A stretch of DNA of 64,000 nucleotides, taken from positions 372,001 to 436,000 of the forward strand of contig JBMNLS010000002.1 in NCBI GenBank assembly GCA_050952935.1, written 5' to 3'. A program made the position numbers and the translations under genes. The notes below the pieces were generated by a model. It was not told the DNA's origin, ran no database searches, and saw only the letters and a list, made by a program, of their open reading frames with translations. This stretch comes from UBA6115 sp050952935. GTDB lineage: Bacteria > Bacillota > Clostridia > Christensenellales > Aristaeellaceae. Of the stretch, positions 16,489 to 24,892 are shown in pieces. Numbering within the stretch: position 1 is the first letter of the stretch; the number at the start of each line of letters is the position of its first letter.

Positions 16489-17428
16489 AGGCAGCCTCCT
16501 GTCTTAATAGCAGTATACCCAGCTGGGCCGGGATGGCAAGCAGCAGGATATACAGGCCATAGGCGGCAATCTTCCCGGCGGAGGAGCGGTCGATCATAAA
16601 CTCCAGCGCGATGGCAGCGCCCACAATCACCGGCAGGAGCGCTAGGGTGATGAAAGGCAGGGTTTTCTTGCCCCCGCGCCTGATTGCCCGAGCTGCCAGC
16701 ACAATCAGTGTTACCCCAAACAACACGGCTGAAAGCACCTGCTGAAGCCCCACAAAGCTGTAGCGCAGGTGGCCGTCAAAGCGCAGGCTTTCCATCAGCG
16801 TCTGGCTGATGCCATACAGCAGGCAGCCCAGGGTAAACACCTGGCCCGCCTTGTGGGGGCGGCGCAGTTTTGTCATGAGCACCCAGAGCAGGATCATCGC
16901 CACCAGAGCCTCTATCAGGTAGGTGCGCAGAAAACTGCCGTAGCTTTCCTGACGGGCCAGGAAGCTGCCCGCCACCGCCTCAATCGTCAGCGGACGGCTG
17001 AGCCCCAGCATGGTGAAGCCCTCGCCCAGACGGGCGGGAATCAGGAAGGCGGCCAGCGCCGGGGCGAGCCGGTCAAGCAGCGGCGCGGCGGATATTTTCC
17101 CAAGCCGCGCCGCCATGAGGGCAGTCAGCACGGCGCCTGTTAGCGCCCCATACATAGCAAAGCCGCCGGTGCGCAGGTTCAGCACATTTTTAAGGCTCAG
17201 CAGGGGATGGAAGGCCGGGTCGCCCAGGCAGTAGAGGAGCCGGGCCAACATGAGTGCCAGGGGCAGCGCCATAAGCCCGGTCAGTACGGCGGCGTCCTTC
17301 AGCGCCGGACATTTGCCGCACAGCGCATAAAATAGCACCAGCCCCGCCCATACACCCAGCATCACCATCAGCCCATAGGCATATATCTCAGTCCCTAAAA
17401 AGGCAAAAGCCAGGGTGTCATCATACAT
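16469..17428 (-). CDS. Lgt-like membrane protein with altered catalytic residues
   Basis: 319 residues, about seven to eight membrane spans, with the fold pattern of prolipoprotein diacylglyceryl transferase: AYGLMVMLGVWAGLVLFYAL near the N-terminus, TGGFAMYGALTGA near 90, ARLGEGFTMLG near 130. True Lgt has H-G-G in the second block (His103 of E. coli) and R-x-x-N-F-x-N-x-E in the third; here Tyr replaces the His and Glu-Gly replaces Asn-Phe. The sequence is therefore probably not a standard Lgt and may use another acceptor or be non-catalytic. Start ATG 17428 follows AAGGAT; 11 bp after the glycosidase gene. Alternative: a fast-evolving but active Lgt. Confidence 0.7.
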   Translation of the reverse strand: MYDDTLAFAFLGTEIYAYGLMVMLGVWAGLVLFYALCGKCPALKDAAVLTGLMALPLALMLARLLYCLGDPAFHPLLSLKNVLNLRTGGFAMYGALTGAVLTALMAARLGKISAAPLLDRLAPALAAFLIPARLGEGFTMLGLSRPLTIEAVAGSFLARQESYGSFLRTYLIEALVAMILLWVLMTKLRRPHKAGQVFTLGCLLYGISQTLMESLRFDGHLRYSFVGLQQVLSAVLFGVTLIVLAARAIRRGGKKTLPFITLALLPVIVGAAIALEFMIDRSSAGKIAAYGLYILLLAIPAQLGILLLRQEAAYDQRAD

Positions 17429-17439
17429 GCGGATGATCC

Positions 17440-18432
17440 TTATTGCCCGGTGGCGGTGGCGAAGTAGATATAGTCGCTCTGGGCGCGCTCGTTGGAGCGT
17501 GTGCGGCCGGTCTGATAATACTGGCCGTTAAAAACCATGGTGGCGGAGTTGCCGCCGTCCAGGTTAAAGGCCTGCATACAGCCCAGGTCGAACATAAAGT
17601 CGGCCAGCTCCTTGTGGGTGACCCCGTCGGATTCGCCTTTGCGGCGGCCTTCCGCCAGCGCCAGTACATAGGAAAGCGGGCCCACCTGGCCAATGGCCAT
17701 ACGGGGTTCGTCCCCGTGGGGATTCCAGCCGTAATTGCTGTCCAGGGTGAGCAATTCGCCGTCTTTTACCAGCGCCGGGCCAAAGGTGAAAGCGTTGATG
17801 ATCTGGCGGCCCTTGGATTTCATGTCTTCCCGGAGTTTGTCGGCGTTCACCTTGATGTACAGATGGAAATCTCCCTGCTCATCAATCACCAGGGCGTCCT
17901 TGGTGCGGTTGCCCTTGGCGCGGATGCGCTCACCCATACGGTATTCAAAGGTTTTCTTCTGGGGCTGATCGGTGAGGTAGTTGGCGTTGATGGCCAGGAT
18001 GGCGTTTTGCTTGGCGGACATCTCGGAAATGAGCCCATAGCGCGGGGAACGGACTGAGCCGGCGATGCCGGTGCGCAGCTGGCTGGCGTGGGCGATGTCC
18101 ACCCTGGCGATGCGCCAGGTGACCCCGTCTTTTTCCAGGGTTTCAAGGCTTACCTTGATGCTGTCATCTTCGTAGCCGGTGTCGGTGAACCTGGCCGGGT
18201 CAGGCGTTTTGCCGGGGCTGAAGTCAAAGGGCAGGGCGGCGGTCTCAGCCTTGGCCCGGGGAATAAGCCAGTCCAGCAGGCTGGCGCCCTCCTCACCCTC
18301 CCCCTGCCAGATCTCGTCGTTCAAGCGGCTGGCCTCATGGCCCAGCATCGCCCCTGAGGGCAGCACAAAGGGCAGGATCAGCGCCATCACCAGGCTGAGG
18401 GTAATCAATATCATGCGGGTTTTCTTTGACAT
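17440..18432 (-). CDS. membrane-anchored phosphodiester glycosidase (NAGPA/DUF2233) protein
   Basis: 330 residues with one N-terminal hydrophobic segment (MILITLSLVMALILPFVL) and an extracytoplasmic NAGPA domain, the family of N-acetylglucosamine-1-phosphodiester alpha-N-acetylglucosaminidase. Seen: AILAINANYLTDQ near 150, INAFTFGPALVKDGEL, PRMAIGQVG and the C-terminal block FNLDGGNSATMVFNGQ, all family marks; the LDGGxS motif is near 295. Bacterial members act on surface glycopolymers or phosphodiester-linked sugars. ATG 18432 has AAGGAAA upstream and starts just after the stop of the glycosyltransferase gene; a TTG at 18438 is an alternative. Context suggests trimming of a surface glycolipid. 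Confidence 0.88.
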   Translation of the reverse strand: MSKKTRMILITLSLVMALILPFVLPSGAMLGHEASRLNDEIWQGEGEEGASLLDWLIPRAKAETAALPFDFSPGKTPDPARFTDTGYEDDSIKVSLETLEKDGVTWRIARVDIAHASQLRTGIAGSVRSPRYGLISEMSAKQNAILAINANYLTDQPQKKTFEYRMGERIRAKGNRTKDALVIDEQGDFHLYIKVNADKLREDMKSKGRQIINAFTFGPALVKDGELLTLDSNYGWNPHGDEPRMAIGQVGPLSYVLALAEGRRKGESDGVTHKELADFMFDLGCMQAFNLDGGNSATMVFNGQYYQTGRTRSNERAQSDYIYFATATGQ

Positions 18433-18434
18433 GT

Positions 18435-19601
18435 TCAAGGTTTCCTTTCATCAGGGCATTTGAATACCCAGGATTTCTGAATGCGGTAGTTGACGAAAAA
18501 CAGCAGCGCGTCTACAAAGACCTTGGCCAGGGTGCGGTCTATGGACAGCCATTGGTTCAGCGCGTTGACCAGGGCTGCGGAGGCCAGAAGCACCACCGCC
18601 ACCAAAAGGGCATAGCGGGGGAGCGCCCCTTTGCATTTGCTGATGCGGAAGACAAACACCTTGTTGACCTTGTAGTTGAATAGCGCCGAGCAGACCCTGG
18701 CGATGGCGGTGGCTAGCAGCACATGCTGAAAGCCGCCCTGGCCGGCATCCCAGGGAAAGGCGAGGGACAGGATGGCCTTGTCCAGCAGGGTGAAAAGCCC
18801 CATATCAAGCAGCGTTGAGAGCATGCTGGCGGAGGCGAACTTGAAAAAGTTGCGGAACAGCTGCGCATAAATGCGCACCGAATCGTGGAAGGGGCGGAAG
18901 TGGGAGCCCTTGTTTTCTTCCAGGTAGATGGTATCGATGGGCACCTTGGCAAAATCGATGTGCCAGCCGGCGCAGTAGATGAGCATGTTCATCTCATACT
19001 CAAAGCGCTCGCCGGGGATGTCCAGCATCCGGGGCATGATCTGGCGGCTGATGCCCCGCAGCCCGGTCTGGGTGTCGCTCACCCAGCGGCCATAGAGCAG
19101 CGCAAAGAAAAAGGTGGTGAGTCGGTTGCCCAGCATGCTTTTGGCGGGCACATGGGCCTGGGAAAAATCCCGCACGCCCAACACCAGGCGGCTGGGGTCC
19201 CGCAGCATTTCACCGGCCACGCGCAGGCAGTCCTCCGCCGTGTGCTGGCCGTCGGAGTCAGCGGTGATGACACCGGGCGCCTCCGGGAAATGCTCCAGGA
19301 TATAGCGGATCCCATGCTTGAGGGCATGGCCCTTTCCCTGGTTTTCCGCATAGCCCAGCACCCGGCACTGGGGATTGGCCTTGAGGGCTTCAAAATAATG
19401 GGCATAATTAGGGCCGGATCCGTCATCCACCACCACAATGCGGGAAAAACCATGCTCAACCAGCGCCTGAACATACAGGCCCAGCTTTTCATCCGGGTGC
19501 AGGGATGGGATCAGGATGACCGATTGTGTCGTCGCAGGCAAGGGCGCTTTCTCCGCTTCATCGTGGTCTGCCTGATACCTTTTATCAGGCCACGCTATCA
19601 T
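18435..19601 (-). CDS. family 2 glycosyltransferase fused to GtrA-like membrane domain
   Basis: Bifunctional envelope protein. The N-terminal GT2 domain resembles dolichyl/polyprenyl-phosphate mannosyltransferases: SVILIPSLHPDEKL, IVVVDDGSGPNY, GYAENQGKGHALKHGIRYIL and ITADSDGQH (DxD-like metal site), then DTQTGLRGISR. The C-terminal third is a four-span GtrA-like domain (FFKFASASMLSTLLDMGLFTLL to FVNYRIQKSWVF), thought to flip polyprenyl-linked sugars. The likely product is a polyprenyl-phosphate sugar for surface decoration. Start uncertain: ATG 19601 (GGCGGTGGT upstream) gives about 388 residues; in-frame ATG 19646 has no good ribosome site. First gene of the six-gene operon. Confidence 0.88.
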   Translation of the reverse strand: MIAWPDKRYQADHDEAEKAPLPATTQSVILIPSLHPDEKLGLYVQALVEHGFSRIVVVDDGSGPNYAHYFEALKANPQCRVLGYAENQGKGHALKHGIRYILEHFPEAPGVITADSDGQHTAEDCLRVAGEMLRDPSRLVLGVRDFSQAHVPAKSMLGNRLTTFFFALLYGRWVSDTQTGLRGISRQIMPRMLDIPGERFEYEMNMLIYCAGWHIDFAKVPIDTIYLEENKGSHFRPFHDSVRIYAQLFRNFFKFASASMLSTLLDMGLFTLLDKAILSLAFPWDAGQGGFQHVLLATAIARVCSALFNYKVNKVFVFRISKCKGALPRYALLVAVVLLASAALVNALNQWLSIDRTLAKVFVDALLFFVNYRIQKSWVFKCPDERKP

Positions 19602-19805
19602 ACCACCGCCGGGGCATGATTGCAAAAGATCGGGGCAAGGATTCATGATTATTTTACCAATGGAATGCCAACAGCCCTTTGAATACAGGACAGTTTGCAA
19701 CACAGTGTCCAAATCTGAACAATCGTTTATGAATCGGTGTGCATCCGATCAGGATTTGGGTTATGATAGGCAGCGTGCGATGACAGTCCATGGAAAGGAG
19801 CGGGC

Positions 19806-21869
19806 ATGCAGACATTCAGCGCGGCGGTGATCCGCCGCAGAAAAGAAATATTGGTCCTCACGGTGCTGCTGTGCATCGTAAGCGTTTTTGTCGCCCTCAC
19901 GGTGAGGGTAAATTATGACCTGGCGTCCTATTTGCCCAAGGAATCCCCCAGCACGAAGGCGATGGGGCTTATCAGCGCCAAGATCCCCAACTTGCAGGTG
20001 TATCTGCCGGGCGTTCCGGTGGGGGAGGTTTCGGCTGCCAAAGAAAAGCTGAAGGCCATCCCCGGGGTGGAGGAGGTGCTGTGGCTGGATGACGCCAAGA
20101 GCGATATGATGCAGCCGCTGGAGATGATGCCGCCCGCCCTGCGCGATCCCTTCTATCAGGATGGCCCCATGTTCCAGGCAACCCTAAAAAAAGAAAGCCA
20201 GGCCCAGACGGTGCCGTTGATCCGGGAGACCTTTCCGGATGCTTTGCTTAAGGGTGAAGCGGCTGACACTGCCCGGGTCATCAACACCACTATGAAGGAG
20301 ATCGCCTCCATCATGGTGTATGTGGTGCCGATTTGTTTTGTGATCCTGATTTTGGCCACCCACCACTGGCTGGAGCCTGTGCTGTTTTTGCTGGCGATTG
20401 GGGCCGCCATCCTGATCAACGAGGGCACCAACGTGTTTTTGGGCTCCGTTTCCTTTGTAACAAGGGCTGCCTCCGCCGTTTTGCAGCTGGCGGTGTCCAT
20501 TGACTATGCGGTCTTCCTGCTGCACCGCTTCAGCGAGCGGCGGGAGGAGGGCGCGTCCATTGAAGAGGCCATGCGCATGGCCATGCAGCAGGCTGCCTCC
20601 TCCATCGCCTCCAGCGCCATGACCACGGTGTTTGGCTTTATGGCGCTGATGCTGATGCGCTTTGGCCTGGGCATGGACATGGGCATCGTGCTGACCAAGG
20701 GCGTTATCCTCAGCTACCTTAGCGTCATGGTGGTGCTGCCGGCGGCCACGGTGAGCCTGGCCGGCCCCTTGGAAAAAACGGCCCACCGGCAGCTTTTGCC
20801 CTCTTTCAAGGGCTTTGGCGCGTTTGTGGTCAGGCGCCTGGCGCCTTTGGCCCTCATCGCCCTGTTTGTGCTGCCCCTGGCCTTCAGCGCCCAGCAAAAG
20901 AACGATTTTATCTATGGCACCGGCGGCATGCACAGCCCGGATTCTGCCATCAAAATAGAGCAGCGGAAGATTGAGGAGATATTTGGCCAAAGCCGGATGA
21001 TGCTGATGCTGGTGCCCTCCGGCAGCCCCGCTCAGGAAGCCGCCCTGGGGGAGGCGCTGTTAGCATTGCCGGAGGTGGAGAGCATCACCTCCTATGCTGC
21101 CACCGTGGGGGTGCAGGTGCCCCAGGCCGTGCTGCCTCAGGCGGCGAAAGATCAGTTTTTGGATGGGGATTATTCCCGCCTGATTCTGGCTGTAAACACG
21201 GCGGATGAAGGGCCGGAGGCCTTCCGGCTGGTGAAGGAGATACGGGCGGTGGGCGAGGCCCATTACCCGGGCGAAGCCCACCTGGTGGGGGAGAGCGCCG
21301 TCAACCTGGACTTAAAAACCGTGATCACAGGCGATAACATGCCGGTGCTGCTGGCGGGCATCATCGCCATCGGCCTGGTGCTGCTGGTGAACTTTAAAAA
21401 CCTGCTGATTCCCCTGATTCTGTTGCTGGTGATTGAGGGGGCCATCTGGCTGAACATGGGGGTGCCCTATGTGATGGGCCAGTCCATGAACTACATCGGC
21501 TATCAGATCGTGTCCTCCGTGCAATTGGGGGCCACGGTGGACTACGGCATCCTGCTGGTGCAGCGGTATCTGGAAGGGCGGGAAACCATGGACAAGCGCC
21601 GGGCCGCCGCCTGGGCGCTGGGGATATCCACCGGCTCCATCCTGCCGCCGGCGCTGATTCTCACCTCAGCCGGGTATTTGCTGGGCATTTTGGTCAGGGA
21701 AAACGGCGTCATCAGCCAGATGGGCATCATCATCGGCCGGGGGGCCGCCATCTCCTGCGCGATGGTGCTGCTGGTGCTTCCCACGCTGCTGGTGTGGTGT
21801 GATGGCTTCATCATGCGCACCTTCATCAAAAAGAGAAAGGAACCCACCCATGAAACGAATCTTCCGTAA
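19806..21869 (+). CDS. MMPL/RND-family membrane transporter
   Basis: 687-residue RND-superfamily protein, probable lipid or amphiphile exporter. Two halves, each with one span, a large outer domain and five spans: first span at 15-35, then five from about 160 to 325; the second half repeats this from 345 onward. Seen: GSVSFVTRAASAVLQLAVSIDYAVFLLHRF and QLGATVDYGILLVQRYLEG, the conserved Asp-Tyr motif of transmembrane helices 4/10 used for proton coupling. AAAGGAG lies 5 nt upstream of ATG 19806. It overlaps the next secreted-protein gene by 20 bp, so they likely work together. The substrate cannot be read. Confidence 0.9.
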   Translation: MQTFSAAVIRRRKEILVLTVLLCIVSVFVALTVRVNYDLASYLPKESPSTKAMGLISAKIPNLQVYLPGVPVGEVSAAKEKLKAIPGVEEVLWLDDAKSDMMQPLEMMPPALRDPFYQDGPMFQATLKKESQAQTVPLIRETFPDALLKGEAADTARVINTTMKEIASIMVYVVPICFVILILATHHWLEPVLFLLAIGAAILINEGTNVFLGSVSFVTRAASAVLQLAVSIDYAVFLLHRFSERREEGASIEEAMRMAMQQAASSIASSAMTTVFGFMALMLMRFGLGMDMGIVLTKGVILSYLSVMVVLPAATVSLAGPLEKTAHRQLLPSFKGFGAFVVRRLAPLALIALFVLPLAFSAQQKNDFIYGTGGMHSPDSAIKIEQRKIEEIFGQSRMMLMLVPSGSPAQEAALGEALLALPEVESITSYAATVGVQVPQAVLPQAAKDQFLDGDYSRLILAVNTADEGPEAFRLVKEIRAVGEAHYPGEAHLVGESAVNLDLKTVITGDNMPVLLAGIIAIGLVLLVNFKNLLIPLILLLVIEGAIWLNMGVPYVMGQSMNYIGYQIVSSVQLGATVDYGILLVQRYLEGRETMDKRRAAAWALGISTGSILPPALILTSAGYLLGILVRENGVISQMGIIIGRGAAISCAMVLLVLPTLLVWCDGFIMRTFIKKRKEPTHETNLP

Positions 21870-22770
21870 TGCGGCGCTCGTCCTGCTGGCGCTGATTCTG
21901 CTGACCTCCCAGGCCGCCGCCCAGGTGGCCAAGGACGAGGTGGTCTATGCCCTGCTCTCCGCTGAGGGAGAGGTGAGAAACATCTATGTGGTCAACGGCT
22001 TTGAGGCCGCGGATCAGTCGGCTGTCAGCGACTATGGCGCTTACAGCGAGACCCAGCCGCTGACCCAGGCGGAAAGCTTCTCCTACCAGGAAGGCGAGGC
22101 CGCCTTCACCATGGCGCCGGGCCGCTTCTTTTACCAGGGAACACCGGAGGGCAAGCAATTGCCCTGGGACATTGCCATCACCTACACCCTGGATGGCAAA
22201 GAGGCAGCGCCTGAGGCCCTTTCGGGTGCGGAGGGCAAGCTGGGTATCGCCTTTTCGCTTAAGCCAAGCGCCGAGGGGGCTGCCATCAGCCGCAGTTTGG
22301 CTATGACGGTGACGGTGACGCTGGACGGCAAGCGGGCGCTGAACATCCAGGCTGATAAGGGCACCCTGGCCTATGCCGGGGGCAATGTGACGGTGAGCTA
22401 TGTGATCCTCCCCGGGCAGGAGGCCGCTTATGAGATCACCGCCGATGTGAAGGATTTTGCCATGGCTGGTATGCAGTTTGCCGCCGTGCGCATGGGGGTG
22501 GACAAGGCGATGTACCAGAACATCGCCGCCAAGGCTCTGGAGGGGACGCCCTTTGTGCAGGCCGCCGGCGGCATGATGGAACAGTTCCTGGCCGGCATGG
22601 AAGGCCAGCCAACCGCCTCCTTCATGGACAGCCGCAACGCCGTGCGCACCCTGCAGTTTGTGCTGCTGTCAGAGGAGATTCCCGTGAAAAAGCCTGTGGT
22701 CACCCCTGCGCCCCAGGCTGAAACCACCGACACCGTGTGGCAGCGCCTGCTGAGCCTGTTTGGCGGCTGA
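21850..22770 (+). CDS. secreted partner protein of the MMPL transporter
   Basis: 306 residues starting at ATG 21850 (AAAGGAA upstream); the upstream ATG 21799 lies deep inside the transporter gene. Signal peptide NAALVLLALILLTSQAAAQ, then a beta-rich extracellular region (VVYALLSAEGEVRNIYVVNGF, then YTLDGKEAAPEAL and a MTVTVTLDGKRAL stretch) and a short C-terminal tail ending LLSLFGG. Similar secreted proteins accompany MMPL or YhgE-type transporters in Clostridia. No catalytic motif is recognised. The overlap with the transporter argues for a shared complex, perhaps a periplasm-like adaptor. It ends at a terminator. Confidence 0.72.
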   Translation: MKRIFRNAALVLLALILLTSQAAAQVAKDEVVYALLSAEGEVRNIYVVNGFEAADQSAVSDYGAYSETQPLTQAESFSYQEGEAAFTMAPGRFFYQGTPEGKQLPWDIAITYTLDGKEAAPEALSGAEGKLGIAFSLKPSAEGAAISRSLAMTVTVTLDGKRALNIQADKGTLAYAGGNVTVSYVILPGQEAAYEITADVKDFAMAGMQFAAVRMGVDKAMYQNIAAKALEGTPFVQAAGGMMEQFLAGMEGQPTASFMDSRNAVRTLQFVLLSEEIPVKKPVVTPAPQAETTDTVWQRLLSLFGG

Positions 22771-22787
22771 TGCCGTGTGTTCCTGCC

Positions 22788-22823
22788 GGGAGGGGAAGCT
22801 GACAGCATCCCCTCCTGTTTTTT
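22788..22823 (+). terminator. rho-independent terminator
   Basis: GGAGGGGA (22789-22796) pairs with TCCCCTCC (22808-22815), followed by TGTTTTTT. Confidence 0.85.
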
Positions 22824-22877
22824 CCTTGATGCATGACCATGCCTTTGACGTTCGTTAGATAGGCGGAGCGTTATGAT

Positions 22878-23474
22878 GTGTTCAGAAGGGAGGTGCCCAA
22901 CCTGCGCAGCCGCGAAGAGGCTTTTGCCGCCTTTGAAGAGGCGGTGGCGCCCTATGAAAAACAGGTGTATCACACCTGCCTGCGGATGATGGGCAGCCCA
23001 GAGGACGCCCAGGACTGCGCCCAGGAGGCGATGCTGAAGGCCTTCCGGGGTTTTTCCCGGTTTGAGGGGCGCAGCAAGCTGTCCACCTGGCTTTACAGCA
23101 TTGCTGCCAATGTGTGCGTCGATGCCCTTAGAAAGCGCCGGGAGGCCCTTTCCCTGGATGTGATGCGGGAATCGGGCTGGGAGGTGGCTGATGAAACGCC
23201 GGATGCCTATGAGCGCCTGGAGCAGGGCGAGCGGAGGCGGCTGATCCGGGAAGCGCTGCGGGAGGTGCCGCCGGATTTCAGGGCCGTCCTGATCCTTGTT
23301 GATCTGGAGGGCCTCAATTATCAGGAGGCGGCGGAGGCGCTGGCGCTGCCATTGGGCACGGTTAAAAGCCGGATCAGCCGCGCCCGGAACATGCTGATGA
23401 AATCTTTATTAAAACAGCCGGAACTTTTTGAGGCCCCCCTGCGTCATAAGGGTGAGAGGAGGGATGAGCGGTGA
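22878..23474 (+). CDS. ECF-type RNA polymerase sigma factor
   Basis: Sigma-70 family extracytoplasmic-function sigma, about 190-198 residues. Region 2 is at about 25-95 (GSPEDAQDCAQEAMLKAFRGFSRFEG, LSTWLYSIAANVCVDALRKRR) and region 4 at about 125-180 (VPPDFRAVLILVDLEGLNYQEAAEAL, LPLGTVKSRISRARNML). Start uncertain: GTG 22878 has GGAG 9 nt upstream; CTG 22902 has a stronger AAGGGAGG 8 nt upstream. It overlaps the anti-sigma gene by 4 bp (GTGA), so the pair is co-translated, the usual sigma/anti-sigma arrangement for envelope stress. Confidence 0.93.
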   Translation: MFRREVPNLRSREEAFAAFEEAVAPYEKQVYHTCLRMMGSPEDAQDCAQEAMLKAFRGFSRFEGRSKLSTWLYSIAANVCVDALRKRREALSLDVMRESGWEVADETPDAYERLEQGERRRLIREALREVPPDFRAVLILVDLEGLNYQEAAEALALPLGTVKSRISRARNMLMKSLLKQPELFEAPLRHKGERRDER

Positions 23475-24052
23475 ACTGTGAGACATGTAGATCCCTCCTT
23501 GACCAGCGCCTAACGGGTGGGCTGGATGAGCAAAGCCTGGCGGAGATGGAGGCCCACCTGAACGCCTGTCCTTCCTGTCGGATGCTTCTCTTGGTGCTGG
23601 AGGATTGCCGAACCACGGGCGAACCTGAGGAGGTACCCCTCAGCTTTTCCCAGTCATGGCGCAAAGCGATCCGCGAGGAAGAACCGGCCCATCGGGCAAC
23701 ACGCCGGATACCGGCAAAATGGCTGGCCATGGCCGCGGCCCTTGTGATGATGCTAACCGGCGCCTGGCAGCTGGGTGACAGGCAAGCTCCCCCTGACGCC
23801 ATGCGGACAGAAACCTACATGGCTGACCGGATGGTGCGGTTTGCTCCGGCGGCTGACATGCAAGCGGAGGCCGGCGAAGCGCCCGATATGGCGCTTGGCC
23901 TGGAAACGGCTCAGGAGGTGTCCAGGGCCGCCGCCCCGCCGGATGTGGAGGAGCGCCCCGGTATAGGCCCCTGGGCGCTGCTGGGAACAGGTGCACTCGG
24001 CTTTCTGGCGATTGTGGTCCAAACAATTTTTAAAAGGAGAAACAAAAAATGA
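23471..24052 (+). CDS. zinc-finger anti-sigma factor
   Basis: 193 residues. The N-terminal cytoplasmic part carries the ZAS signature HLNACPSCR (H-x3-C-x2-C, about residues 30-36) with CETCRSLLDQRL ahead of it; this part should bind and hold the sigma factor encoded just upstream. Two hydrophobic segments follow: WLAMAAALVMMLTGAW (near 82) and a C-terminal WALLGTGALGFLAIVVQTIF (near 168). GTG start at 23471. It also overlaps the SIMPL gene by 4 bp. The signal that releases the sigma factor is not apparent. Confidence 0.88.
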   Translation: MNCETCRSLLDQRLTGGLDEQSLAEMEAHLNACPSCRMLLLVLEDCRTTGEPEEVPLSFSQSWRKAIREEEPAHRATRRIPAKWLAMAAALVMMLTGAWQLGDRQAPPDAMRTETYMADRMVRFAPAADMQAEAGEAPDMALGLETAQEVSRAAAPPDVEERPGIGPWALLGTGALGFLAIVVQTIFKRRNKK

Positions 24053-24741
24053 TGAAAAAACTGATGCTTGGCCTTCTGACCCTGGCCCTTCTGCTTTCCC
24101 TGGCGCTGCCGGGCCTGGCGGATGGCGATGACCGCCTTCTCACCGTGTCCGGCTCCGCCACCGTGTCCATTGACGCGGACTATGCCACCATTGAAATCGG
24201 CGTCACCACCCGGGCCAGCAGCGCCATAGCGGCTCAGAAGGAAAACGAAGGGATCATGAATGAGGTGATCAATGCCATCACCGCCCTTGACATCAAAAAA
24301 GAGGACATTGGAACCAGCATGTTCAGCATCTACACAGACCAGGACATGGAAACCAGAATGCCCATCTACATGGTGAGCAACAACCTGTTCATCACCATCA
24401 AGGACATCGCCAAGGTGTCCCAGGTGATTGACACCGCCTCCGCCAAGGGCGCCAACAACGTCTACGGCCTGTCCTTCCATGCCAGCAAAAACCCCGATGC
24501 CACCCGGGAGGCCATCACCCTGGCCGTGAAAGACGCCCGGAATAAGGCTGCCATGCTGGCCGAGGCCGCCGGCATCACCCTGGGGGACATCGTCCACATC
24601 GACCTGCCCCAGAACAACAGCGGCTTTTTCATGAGCAGAGATAATGTAGCCATGGCAGAGGGCAGCGGCGGCGGCAGCCCCATCCTCTCCGGCAAGGTGG
24701 CGGTGACGGCTGATGTGACCATTGTGTTTGGCATCAAATAA
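24049..24741 (+). CDS. secreted SIMPL (DUF541) domain protein
   Basis: 230 residues: signal peptide (KLMLGLLTLALLLSLALPGLA) then a single SIMPL domain, seen in LLTVSGSATVSIDADYATIEIGVTT and DIKKEDIGTSMFSIY and further VKDARNKAAMLAEAAGITLGDIV. SIMPL proteins are extracytoplasmic, often stress-linked, with no defined enzyme activity. The ATG overlaps the anti-sigma stop, making sigma, anti-sigma and SIMPL one transcription unit, so SIMPL is probably a target or a sensor of this stress system (inference). A hairpin terminator lies about 20 bp after the stop. Confidence 0.88.
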   Translation: MMKKLMLGLLTLALLLSLALPGLADGDDRLLTVSGSATVSIDADYATIEIGVTTRASSAIAAQKENEGIMNEVINAITALDIKKEDIGTSMFSIYTDQDMETRMPIYMVSNNLFITIKDIAKVSQVIDTASAKGANNVYGLSFHASKNPDATREAITLAVKDARNKAAMLAEAAGITLGDIVHIDLPQNNSGFFMSRDNVAMAEGSGGGSPILSGKVAVTADVTIVFGIK

Positions 24742-24762
24742 CCGGGTAAAACAAGGTGTTCA

Positions 24763-24788
24763 GGGGCTGCCGGATGGCGGCCCTTTTT
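24763..24788 (+). terminator. rho-independent terminator
   Basis: GGGGCTGCC/GGCGGCCC stem (one G-U pair) with a 4-nt loop, then TTTTT. Confidence 0.8.
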
Positions 24789-24834
24789 GTCAGCGTAAAA
24801 CCCGGTATGCTTATAAGCGTCGGGTCCCCTTCGC

Positions 24835-24863
24835 TTGAAGGCACATAGGCGCTGTGGTATAAT
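24835..24863 (+). promoter_or_regulatory. sigma-A promoter for the GNAT-to-Ddl operon
   Basis: TTGAAG (24835-24840), 17-bp spacer, TATAAT (24858-24863) with TGG ahead (extended -10). Confidence 0.8.
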
Positions 24864-24892
24864 TGCGCTGCTTCATTTGATGAGGAGGGGCC

